Source: Candidatus Aerophobota bacterium
GTDB lineage: Bacteria > Aerophobota > Aerophobia > Aerophobales > B3-G15
Length of the DNA: 7,189 nt
NCBI GenBank assembly: GCA_021163905.1
Contig: JAGGTG010000241.1
Span: 1 to 7,189, forward strand
Direction: 5' to 3'
Shown here: positions 1 to 6,154 of the stretch, in pieces
How positions within the stretch are numbered: position 1 is the stretch's first letter
Layout of the letters: every line of letters begins with the position of its first letter
The notes under the pieces: model-generated
Databases searched by the model: none
Seen by the model: the letters and a program-made list of their open reading frames with translations, nothing else
Told to the model about the DNA's origin: nothing
Position numbers and translations under genes: made by a program

Positions 1-1163
1 CAGAAGAAAGAGAAAACTGCTCCTGCAAGGGCTATAATGGAAAACATAAAGAATATAACCTCCATTCCCCAAATATCACTTATTATACCTGAAAAAAGAC
101 GGGAGATTGAACCAAAACTTGCTCCCATTAAAGTTAAAAGCCCGTAGTTAAATCCCAGCCCTTCCTGAGTAAAATCTGCTACAGAGGTAAGAAGTACGGG
201 AACTATCATAAAAAAGATGACACTCGAGGCCAAAAATACAAGGATCAAAGTAAATCCAAAGATAAATGGTATTAAAGGGTAAAACAATCCCAGAAGAGAA
301 AAACAGCTAATAATAACTTTTTTCTTTCCCCATTTATCACACAGTTTTCCTCCCATGATCTTTCCAACAACTCCTCCCAGAAGAAAAAGGGCCAGGATTA
401 ATCCTGCCCCCTCTACAGAAAATCCCCTTTTATCCACCAGAAATAAGGGTATAAATACAACCACAGCCCAGAGTAAACCAAAAATGCCCTGAATTATAAA
501 GATAGATCGTAGCTCTTGATGGGCCAGCACAAACCTTATCCAGTGAAAGATCTCTTTGGTAAAAGGTTTATTGGAATTGTAGATATAATTTTTTGTTCCC
601 TTTTCCGCAGATTTAAACCAGGCCAGCAGGGCAATTATAATAGCAGGAACAGACCATATACCGTAAACCGATCTCCAGCCAAATTTGGAACCAATAAATC
701 CAGCTAAAATAGGAGCCAGAAACATGCCGAAATTCCCTCCTGACTCATAAATCCCAAATGTTGATCCCCTTTTGCAGGAATACTCATAAAAAAGACTTAC
801 CTGAGCTGAAGGATGAAAAATAGAAAAACATAAAAAAAGAGAGGAAAAAAGTAAAATAATAATCCAAAGTTTTGTGGCCAATAAAACAAGAGCACACAGA
901 ATTCCTATTAACATAAACATTAAAGACACAAATTTAAGTCTGTTAACCCTGTCAGAAATAACTCCTGCAGGAATACTTGCTATTCCCAGGGTTAAGCTTG
1001 AAAGCAGGGTAAGAGCCCCGATTAATGTGTAGGATAAATTAAATTCGCTTCTAATGAGAGGTAAAATAGGGGCAAGGCTCCCTGTAATTGTGTGAACCAG
1101 TCCATGAGAAATGGTGAAAAAACTGAGTTTACTTTTTAAAACTTTTTTTACCGGTGTTCTCAT
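1..1163 (-). CDS. MFS transporter, Fsr-like (3' end cut by window edge)
   Basis: I translated the minus strand from the ATG at 1161-1163 to the left edge: 387 codons with no stop and no frameshift. The protein is strongly hydrophobic, with a pattern fitting 12 membrane helices and a hydrophilic central loop at about residues 186-207. The MFS loop 2-3 motif is visible as G67-V-I-S-D71-R72-V-N-R75, and its second-half counterpart as G271-G-K-L-C-D276-K-W-G-K-K-K282. A conserved His near the N terminus (H20) and a His-Pro pair (H117-P118) followed by a glycine-rich segment (around 141-147) resemble the fosmidomycin-resistance type of MFS exporter and the next gene upstream. MFS proteins are usually 390-410 residues, so only a short tail is missing. 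The start overlaps the stop of the upstream MFS gene (ATGA), and AGG six bases before the ATG may serve as the ribosome binding site. It is an inner-membrane carrier, probably a proton-coupled exporter. The substrate cannot be told. Confidence 0.9.
   Translation of the reverse strand, partial: MRTPVKKVLKSKLSFFTISHGLVHTITGSLAPILPLIRSEFNLSYTLIGALTLLSSLTLGIASIPAGVISDRVNRLKFVSLMFMLIGILCALVLLATKLWIIILLFSSLFLCFSIFHPSAQVSLFYEYSCKRGSTFGIYESGGNFGMFLAPILAGFIGSKFGWRSVYGIWSVPAIIIALLAWFKSAEKGTKNYIYNSNKPFTKEIFHWIRFVLAHQELRSIFIIQGIFGLLWAVVVFIPLFLVDKRGFSVEGAGLILALFLLGGVVGKIMGGKLCDKWGKKKVIISCFSLLGLFYPLIPFIFGFTLILVFLASSVIFFMIVPVLLTSVADFTQEGLGFNYGLLTLMGASFGSISRLFSGIISDIWGMEVIFFMFSIIALAGAVFSFF
1160..1163 (-). 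other. ATGA stop/start overlap (translational coupling)
   Basis: On the minus strand the TGA stop of the upstream MFS gene (1160-1162) shares bases with the ATG start of the downstream MFS gene (1161-1163). Such 4-base overlaps usually mean that ribosomes ending the first gene re-initiate on the second, which favours linked output of the two proteins. Confidence 0.9.
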
Positions 1164-2314
1164 TTCAAACCTAACCTCAGGTAAATTGCACTAATTAAAG
1201 TTGCCACTACCGCTAAAATTCCCAGAAAGATAAATCCTGTATGGAATCCGTAATTGTCAATAAGATAACCAACTCCAGGCAGGCTAACAGCTGGAAATAT
1301 CATGCCTCCGCCAAAAACAACTCCTACAGAGGTTCCTACTCTCTCACCGGGAGTTAGCTCAGCTGAAAGAGCAAGTCCCACTGGAAAAGTAACAAAAATA
1401 CAAAAACCTATCCCGACAAGAAGAGCAATTATTAGTTTGTAATTCAACATTAATCCTTTTGAGGTTTGCGCCAGGGTTAACTGAAAAAGGAAAAAAAGTA
1501 AAGTCAGTCCTACAAGACTCAAAAAGATTATCTTTCCTTTAGAAACTCTATCTCCCATAGCACCACCCAAAGGTTGGGCAATCAGACCTACCCCCAGCAT
1601 TATCCCGGTTAGCAGTCCCGCTATATTAATTGATGAGCCTCTTTCTACTAAAAAAGAGGGAAGGAAAGAGATAATTCCCTGAAACACTGCACCTCTTAAA
1701 CCAAGGATTAGAACTAAAAGTAAAACGGGCAGAGTTATTGCTTTGGTAAGGCCTTTATCTCCTCTTTCTTTTGGTTCTCTTAGAGCTGACCAACACAAGA
1801 ATGTAGCTATGAGTGCAGGAAAAACAAGAACTACTGCGGCAAATCTCCATTTTAATTCAGAGATAAGCCAGGCAATTAAAATAGGAGAGATAAATCTACC
1901 CAGCTGACCTCCCACTCCATGAACGCCCATGGCCTGACCTTTTTTGGCAAATTCCTTGGTAATAAGATTGGTACTTTGGGGGTGATAGGTCGTTGTAGCA
2001 AGCCCAATAAAAAATGAGGAAAGTAAAAGAAGGGAAAATCCATTACTTAAACCAAGGGTAATAGTTCCCAGGGCATAAAAGAGAAAACCTGCAGCTATGA
2101 AAGTCACCCTTTTTTTGTGAAGATCTGCCCAGTATCCAACCGGTGATTGAAGGATAGCACCAATTATGGAAACGGCAGAAACTAAAATACCGGCATCAAG
2201 GTAATTTATCCCAAGCTGCACAACCAGAACAGGGATAAAAATAGGTAAAAGAAGAGAATAAAAATCATTAACAAAATGAGCAAAAAATAAAATCCCTAAG
2301 GTTCGGCTTCTCAT
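1160..2314 (-). CDS. MFS transporter, fosmidomycin-resistance (Fsr)-like
   Basis: A complete 384-residue integral membrane protein with a hydropathy pattern fitting 12 helices. The N-terminal helix carries the His-x3-Asp signature (H13...D17) followed by L-L-L-P24, typical of the Fsr branch of MFS exporters. The loop 2-3 motif is G60-Y-W-A-D64-L-H-K-K-R69, and the second-half copy is G250-G-A-M-G-D255-R. H111-P112 and the glycine-rich stretch G130 to G139 also fit the family. A stop codon lies just upstream in frame and the next in-frame Met is residue 129, which fixes the ATG at 2312-2314. Its ribosome binding site is weak (AAGTGA, about 8 bases upstream). A sigma70-type promoter lies at 2364-2391. 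The stop overlaps the start of the second MFS gene by four bases, so the two are probably translationally coupled. Family knowledge suggests drug or metabolite efflux by proton antiport. Actual fosmidomycin transport is not shown and many family members have other substrates. Confidence 0.93.
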   Translation of the reverse strand: MRSRTLGILFFAHFVNDFYSLLLPIFIPVLVVQLGINYLDAGILVSAVSIIGAILQSPVGYWADLHKKRVTFIAAGFLFYALGTITLGLSNGFSLLLLSSFFIGLATTTYHPQSTNLITKEFAKKGQAMGVHGVGGQLGRFISPILIAWLISELKWRFAAVVLVFPALIATFLCWSALREPKERGDKGLTKAITLPVLLLVLILGLRGAVFQGIISFLPSFLVERGSSINIAGLLTGIMLGVGLIAQPLGGAMGDRVSKGKIIFLSLVGLTLLFFLFQLTLAQTSKGLMLNYKLIIALLVGIGFCIFVTFPVGLALSAELTPGERVGTSVGVVFGGGMIFPAVSLPGVGYLIDNYGFHTGFIFLGILAVVATLISAIYLRLGLK

Positions 2315-2354
2315 GGATTATTTCACTTTTGTGTTGCCTGAAAAATCCTTTCAC

Positions 2355-2368
2355 AGATTATAGATTAT
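2355..2368. repeat. Tandem AGATTAT x2
   Basis: Two adjacent perfect copies of the heptamer AGATTAT (2355-2361 and 2362-2368). On the minus strand each copy with its next base creates a TATAAT, so the repeat doubles the -10 box of the MFS promoter. It could equally be a chance effect of AT-rich sequence. Confidence 0.45.
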
Positions 2369-2391
2369 ATAAAAATTCAATCTTATGTAAA
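2364..2391 (-). promoter_or_regulatory. Sigma70-type promoter for the MFS pair
   Basis: Read on the minus strand, TTTACA (2386-2391) is followed after 16 bases by a perfect TATAAT (2364-2369). Transcription would begin near 2357, giving a leader of about 40 bases before the ATG at 2314. A second TATAAT at 2357-2362 arises from a tandem repeat and lacks a well-spaced -35 box. This is a consensus match only. Confidence 0.6.
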
Positions 2392-2431
2392 TCAATGTTC
2401 CTCTAAAATTGCACTCCAGGAAATTATCTGT

Positions 2432-2459
2432 TTGACTGAGTATTAGTTTTTGCTATGAT
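2432..2459 (+). promoter_or_regulatory. Extended -10 promoter for the EamA gene
   Basis: TTGACT (2432-2437) and TATGAT (2454-2459) are separated by 16 bases, and a TG dinucleotide one base ahead of the -10 box (2451-2452) makes it an extended -10. Transcription would start near 2466. The first in-frame ATG of the downstream gene (2455) lies inside the -10 box and so would not be in this transcript. Confidence 0.65.
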
Positions 2460-2507
2460 TTTCCCTCTATATTTGATAAAAAATCGGGTAAGGAAAATGT
2501 TTACTTC

Positions 2508-2514
2508 AAAAGGA
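2508..2514 (+). promoter_or_regulatory. Ribosome binding site that decides the EamA start
   Basis: AAAAGGA ends six bases before the ATG at 2521. The alternative ATG at 2497 has AAGGA only two bases upstream, too close for normal initiation, and the ATG at 2455 has nothing comparable. Confidence 0.6.
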
Positions 2515-2520
2515 AAGGTT

Positions 2521-3405
2521 ATGGGTATGCTTTTTATCCTGCTCCTAACGTGGAGTTTTCCATCAGTTGTGATTAAATACCTCAGTTACTTTTTTTCACC
2601 TCTGACGCAGAATTTTTACAGATATCTGGCAGCTTCAGTTTTTCTTATCATTTTTAATTACTTTTCTTCCCCGCAGGAGCTAAAACTGTGTATAAGAAAA
2701 ATAAGGTACTTTATTATCCCCGCTTTCCTTCTGTTTCTCTATCAAACCCTTTTCGTCTATGGTATTGGCTTCAGTCAGGCAAATACAGCTGGCTTCTTAT
2801 CCAAATTAGCGGTAATTTTTGTCATCCTGGTTGCCTGGATAGAACTTCCAGATGAAAGAAGTACCATTAGAAATAAAAGTTTTATAACCGGCTTTTTTCT
2901 TGCCTTCACAGGAGCGGTTATGATAACTTTAAGTAAAGGAACACCTTCTTTTTCCCTGGGTTCTTCCCTTATTATTTTATCTAACCTGCTGTGGGCTATT
3001 TATACCATCCATATGAAAAAATTGTTGAGAGAATTACGTATAAGTCCTGTTATGGCTATGAGTTTTATTACTATTATTGCCTCAATTTTTATGTTTTTTC
3101 CAGCTATTAATAAACTGAGCAGATTATGTATTACTCCTGTATCGGTTAACTTTCTACTTTTTATCTCCGGATTTTTTCTGGTAGGAGCAGCCGGATCTTT
3201 ATATTACTTTCTTTTAAACAAAATAGGAGCTACCATTACTAACAATGCCCTGCTTTTAACCTCTTTCATAACTTTAGGTCTTTCCTTTATTTTTTTAAAG
3301 GAAAGTATAAGTATATGGCAGGTTTTAGGAGGGATCTTACTAATTCCAGGATGTTATTTTATCTTAAGGAAAACACAAATCCCGGGAGGTGAGATACAGG
3401 CCTGA
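2521..3405 (+). CDS. EamA/DMT-family transporter (10 membrane helices)
   Basis: The open frame begins at 2455 (316 residues). I prefer the ATG at 2521 (294 residues), because the promoter -10 box covers 2455, the best ribosome binding site serves 2521, and 290-300 residues is usual for the family. The protein then opens directly in its first membrane helix. It has two EamA repeats, roughly residues 2-138 and 147-283, with about ten helices. Family features include an Arg in helix 2 (R34), a Glu closing the helix 4 region (E108), Trp-Ala-Ile-Tyr in helix 6 (from W158), and the final-helix signature F-L-K-E261-S followed by I-W-Q and a Gly-Gly pair. Members of this drug/metabolite transporter superfamily export amino acids, nucleosides, sugars or toxic metabolites. 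The substrate here is unknown. It is transcribed divergently from the MFS pair and ends 13 bases from the stop of the convergent glycerate kinase gene. No terminator is visible. Confidence 0.9.
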   Translation: MGMLFILLLTWSFPSVVIKYLSYFFSPLTQNFYRYLAASVFLIIFNYFSSPQELKLCIRKIRYFIIPAFLLFLYQTLFVYGIGFSQANTAGFLSKLAVIFVILVAWIELPDERSTIRNKSFITGFFLAFTGAVMITLSKGTPSFSLGSSLIILSNLLWAIYTIHMKKLLRELRISPVMAMSFITIIASIFMFFPAINKLSRLCITPVSVNFLLFISGFFLVGAAGSLYYFLLNKIGATITNNALLLTSFITLGLSFIFLKESISIWQVLGGILLIPGCYFILRKTQIPGGEIQA

Positions 3406-3418
3406 AAATATTTTATCT

Positions 3419-4747
3419 TTATACTACCAGAAGGATATGTATATCCATAACATTGGTGTTGGTAGGACCGGTAATAAAAAGATCTCCCAGCTGTTGAAAG
3501 AAGTGATAGGAGTCATTGTTATTCAGAAACTTTTGCGGGTTAAGGCCGATATCTATAGCCCTTGACCAGGTTGAACCATCGGTAAAAGCTCCTGCAGCAT
3601 CGGTTGGTCCATCTGTCCCATCTGAAGCAGCGCTTAGTATTAATACATTTTTCATTCCTTTTATCTGAATAGAAGCTGCAAGAGAAAATTCCAGATTTCT
3701 TCCCCCCAGACCTTCTCCTCTCACCTTTACTGTTGTTTCTCCTCCTGACAAAACACAGGCAGGAGCAGAAACTGGATTTTTAGAAGAGCTAATTTCCTTA
3801 ACTATAGCTGCATGAACTTTTACCACTTCCCTTGCCTCTCCCTGTATGGATGAGGACAAAATGAGACAGTTATAACCAAGTTTCGTTGCTTCCTCTTTTG
3901 CAGCCTCCAAAGCCAGGATGTTACTTCCTATGATCAAATTATCCACTTTCTTAAAAATAGGATCCTCTTTTTTTGGAGTCTCAGGGAGCATTCCCTCCTT
4001 GCCCATTTTTATATGTTTTATCACCGATTCTGGAAGTTGAGATTGGATGTTGTAATTTTTTATTATTTCCCAGGATTCATCAAAAGTAGTTGAGTCCGGA
4101 ACCGTTGGCCCAGAAGCTATAGCATCCAGTTCATCTCCTACCACATCAGAGAGAATAAGTGCTTGAAGAGAAGAAGGATAAATTAGTTTAGCTAATTGCC
4201 CTCCTTTTATCCAGGACAGGTGCTTCCTGATAGTGTTGATTTCCTGAATGGATGCTCCACATTTTAATAAAAGCTCAGTGGTGAGTTGTTTTTCTTCAAG
4301 GGATATCCCATTTACCGGTGCAGGAAGGAGAGCGGAACCTCCTCCAGAAATCAGGCAAATTACAAGATCCTTCTCATCTGTATTTCTAACAAGATTCGCT
4401 ATTTTTTGTGCTGCTTTTATTCCTGCCTCATCAGGAACAGGATGGGATGCTTCTAATATTCTTATTTTTTTAAGTTCTCCCCCATAGCCGTATTTAACAA
4501 CAACAATTCCTTTTGAAATTCTATCTCCAATGATCTCCTCTATTGCCTTTGCCATAGGAAAACCGGCTTTCCCCATGCCAACAACAAAGATATGGTTAAT
4601 CTCATCTAAATTGTATTTTTTCTGACCAATTTTTAATATTTTTTCTTTTACCTTAACATACCGTTTAACTGCTTGATCTGGTTCAACTGCCTTTAATCCT
4701 GCACGAAATATCCTTTTAGCATCTTCCCTTAATTTTTTTAGTAGCAT
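3419..4747 (-). CDS. Glycerate 2-kinase (GckA/TtuD, MOFRL family)
   Basis: Phosphorylates D-glycerate with ATP to 2-phosphoglycerate, feeding glycerate into lower glycolysis in the cytoplasm. The 442-residue length is normal for the family. The N-terminal DUF4147 domain shows V-V-G-M-G-K60-A-G, the S101-H-P-V-P-D-E segment, the glycine loop S134-G-G-G-S-A-L, the T172-I-R-K-H-L-S-W-I-K-G-G segment and the D201-V-V-G-D-x7-S-G-P loop. The C-terminal MOFRL domain shows S334-G-G-E-T-T, G348-G-R-N-L-E-F, S375-D-G-T-D-G-P-T-D and the closing D412-S-Y-H-F-F ... T426-G-P-T-N-T-N-V. K60 and R350 match the Lys and Arg positions generally regarded as catalytic. AAGGGG (4753-4758) lies five bases before the ATG. 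The start is only 15 bases after the galU stop, so it is co-transcribed with galU. Homologues are often labelled hydroxypyruvate reductase, but the kinase assignment is better supported for this fold. Confidence 0.93.
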   Translation of the reverse strand: MLLKKLREDAKRIFRAGLKAVEPDQAVKRYVKVKEKILKIGQKKYNLDEINHIFVVGMGKAGFPMAKAIEEIIGDRISKGIVVVKYGYGGELKKIRILEASHPVPDEAGIKAAQKIANLVRNTDEKDLVICLISGGGSALLPAPVNGISLEEKQLTTELLLKCGASIQEINTIRKHLSWIKGGQLAKLIYPSSLQALILSDVVGDELDAIASGPTVPDSTTFDESWEIIKNYNIQSQLPESVIKHIKMGKEGMLPETPKKEDPIFKKVDNLIIGSNILALEAAKEEATKLGYNCLILSSSIQGEAREVVKVHAAIVKEISSSKNPVSAPACVLSGGETTVKVRGEGLGGRNLEFSLAASIQIKGMKNVLILSAASDGTDGPTDAAGAFTDGSTWSRAIDIGLNPQKFLNNNDSYHFFQQLGDLFITGPTNTNVMDIHILLVV

Positions 4748-4762
4748 TCTTTCCCCTTAATT

Positions 4763-5635
4763 TTAAAGATTCTCAGCTATTTCTTTAAGGTATCTTCTCA
4801 GCTCTAAAGAGACTTCCGGATTTTTAAGCCCGTATTCTATATTCGCCTTTAACCATCCTATTTTAGAACCTACGTCATGGTATTTACCCTTTATGAGACA
4901 GGCATATATAGGCCTTTTTTTGCTAAGGTTAAAGATACCATCAACCAACCACAACTCGTTATTTTTGCCTGGGGGAGTTTCTCTAAGAGAATCAAAAATA
5001 TCAGGGGTCAAAATGTAGCCACCTATAGCTGCCAATCTTGAGGGAGCTTTTTCTGGACCGGGTTTTTCAACAATGCCTTTGACTTTAAAAATACCAGGCT
5101 CCACTTCTTCCCCATCGATAATTCCGTATTTTTTTGTTCCCTCATCATCTACCGGATAAGCGGTAAGTACAGGATTCTGATACTGCTGATAAACTTCTAT
5201 TAACTGTTTAAGTCTCGGTTTTTCACTTTCCACCAGATCGTCTCCCCAGATTACGGCAAAGGGCTCATTTTGTATGGCAGGTTCTGCATTAAGTATGGGG
5301 GTGCCATTTCCATACGCTCCCTTTTGTCTGATATAGATAAATTCAGCTATTTCAGATATTTGGCGTAATTTAACTAAAAGTTCAGTTTTCCCGGTTTTCT
5401 CAAGATGCTCTTCCAGTTCATAGTTGCGATCAAAATGATCTTCCACCGATCTTTTATTCTGGCTTGTAACCAGTATAATTGTTTTTATCCCGGAAAAAAC
5501 AGCCTCTTCTACGATATATTGAATAGTTGGTTTGTCAATGATTGGCAACATCTCCTTGGGCTGGGCCTTGGTAGCTGGAAGAAAACGAGTGCCAAAACCA
5601 GCTGCAGGTATTACGACCTTGGTTATTTTATTCAT
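4763..5635 (-). CDS. galU: UTP-glucose-1-phosphate uridylyltransferase
   Basis: Makes UDP-glucose and pyrophosphate from UTP and glucose-1-phosphate, supplying glucosyl units for cell-envelope polysaccharides, glycolipids and trehalose- or glycogen-type sugars. The 290 residues form one nucleotidyltransferase domain. The nucleotide-binding loop A11-A-G-F-G-T-R-F-L-P-A-T-K23 and the K27-E-M-L-P-I-I-D-K-P segment are classic. The metal-binding region is W130-G-D-D, the sugar-binding region includes V189-E-K-P and G205-G-Y-I-L-T-P, and the end carries H253-D-V-G-S-K-I-G-W-L-K-A-N-I-E. Some positions depart from the E. coli pattern: G109-N-G-T-P replaces the usual G-L-G-H-A region with a small insertion, and N225-N-E-L-W-L-V-D-G replaces the G-E-I-Q-L-T-D-A type motif. 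The substrate could therefore differ slightly, for example dTTP use. A near-perfect ribosome binding site at 5642-5649 fixes the start. It lies 31 bases after the small kinase-like gene and 15 bases before glycerate kinase. Confidence 0.94.
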   Translation of the reverse strand: MNKITKVVIPAAGFGTRFLPATKAQPKEMLPIIDKPTIQYIVEEAVFSGIKTIILVTSQNKRSVEDHFDRNYELEEHLEKTGKTELLVKLRQISEIAEFIYIRQKGAYGNGTPILNAEPAIQNEPFAVIWGDDLVESEKPRLKQLIEVYQQYQNPVLTAYPVDDEGTKKYGIIDGEEVEPGIFKVKGIVEKPGPEKAPSRLAAIGGYILTPDIFDSLRETPPGKNNELWLVDGIFNLSKKRPIYACLIKGKYHDVGSKIGWLKANIEYGLKNPEVSLELRRYLKEIAENL

Positions 5636-5641
5636 TAATTT

Positions 5642-5649
5642 CCTCCTTT
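5642..5649 (-). promoter_or_regulatory. Strong ribosome binding site for galU
   Basis: AAAGGAGG on the minus strand lies six bases before the galU ATG at 5633-5635. It is one of the two strongest Shine-Dalgarno matches in the window and confirms the start. Confidence 0.85.
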
Positions 5650-5666
5650 AAGTCTTCTTAATTTAA

Positions 5667-6068
5667 TTAGGGTAAAGGCAGGTAAATATAAAAAACTATT
5701 GCCTGTTGCTCCTTTTCAGAATTAAAATGGCCACCGTGTTGTTCAACAATTTTTCTTAATAAAGATAAGTCTGGATATTCAAAATTGTTAAAGGAATTTT
5801 TTCTAATAGATATTTTTATAAATTGTCCTTCTTTCTCTGTTATTATCTCTATCTTTTCCCCGGATTTGGTGGTTTTAATTAAATCCTGAATAAAGGTGTG
5901 TATTGCCTTTTTTATCTGATATTTATCTATTAAGATATAAGGAAGGGGTGAAAGATATTTATGGAGAGTAATACTTTTTTCCTCTAAAGGATTTTTAAAA
6001 TTTTCGATAATTTCATCAAGTAGTTCAATTATATCTGTAAGTTGAAGCACAGGTTTATCTTCAATCAT
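5667..6068 (-). CDS. Small degenerate histidine-kinase ATPase-like protein
   Basis: A 133-residue soluble protein with no signal peptide or membrane helix. It follows the layout of a histidine-kinase HATPase_c domain: a helix rich in I/L/E (residues 11-31), the E-K-S-I-T-L segment, I47-D48 leading into the N-box helix (51-66), a strand pair E71-I-E-I and F83-I-K-I-S-I, then R105-K-I-V-E-Q-H-G-G113 and a C-terminal strand ending Y129-L-P-L-P. The ATP-binding parts are missing or changed. The N-box Asn positions read T58 and D62, there is no D-x-G-x-G box after I88, and the ATP lid and G-x-G-L-G box are reduced to about ten residues. There is no dimerisation domain with a phosphorylatable His. 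It probably cannot bind ATP normally. It has an excellent ribosome binding site and an in-frame upstream stop, so it is an intact small gene rather than an obvious fragment. Function is unknown; a protein-binding regulatory role is a guess. It sits between the reductase and galU in the same orientation. Confidence 0.75.
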   Translation of the reverse strand: MIEDKPVLQLTDIIELLDEIIENFKNPLEEKSITLHKYLSPLPYILIDKYQIKKAIHTFIQDLIKTTKSGEKIEIITEKEGQFIKISIRKNSFNNFEYPDLSLLRKIVEQHGGHFNSEKEQQAIVFYIYLPLP

Positions 6069-6076
6069 TGTATTTT

Positions 6077-6082
6077 CCTCCT
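6077..6082 (-). promoter_or_regulatory. Strong ribosome binding site for the kinase-like gene
   Basis: AGGAGG on the minus strand is eight bases before the ATG at 6066-6068. It supports this small gene as translated and its start as correct. Confidence 0.8.
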
Positions 6083-6154
6083 CTTATCATTGGGTTTAAA
6101 GTCCATTTTCAAGCTCACCCCACTTTGCTCACAATTAGAGGCTTGTATTATTTA

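Noticed and set aside
516..707. Plus-strand open frame inside the first MFS gene
   Set aside because: Composition is not protein-like and it has no ribosome binding site. It is the complement of well-conserved MFS sequence.
1..1163. First MFS gene as a pseudogene
   Set aside because: The frame is open for all 387 codons with both MFS loop motifs intact. It simply runs off the left edge.
3397..3414. CAGGCCTG palindrome followed by AAAATATTTT as a bidirectional terminator
   Set aside because: The palindrome has no loop bases and is only eight long. It cannot form a normal intrinsic terminator hairpin.
4248..4487. Plus-strand open frame opposite the glycerate kinase catalytic region
   Set aside because: It lies wholly antisense to conserved kinase motifs and shows no independent coding signal.
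3419..4747. Hydroxypyruvate reductase as the function of the kinase gene
   Set aside because: That name is common for this family in databases, but no Rossmann-type NAD(P)-dehydrogenase features are seen, and the DUF4147 plus MOFRL layout is that of glycerate 2-kinase.
5405..5638. Plus-strand open frame opposite the galU N terminus
   Set aside because: Antisense to the conserved nucleotide-binding loop, with no ribosome binding site or family resemblance.
6127..6136. On the minus strand AATTGTGAGC, identical to half of the E. coli lac operator
   Set aside because: Only one half-site is present, the other arm is absent, and there is no LacI-type gene or sugar transport context. Coincidence is the simplest reading.
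6069..6154. Possible internal promoter (TTGAAA, 17 bases, TGATAA) or terminator in the gap between the reductase and the kinase-like gene
   Set aside because: The -10 candidate matches the consensus poorly and no stem-loop with a T-run can be drawn. I see nothing here beyond the ribosome binding site of the next gene.
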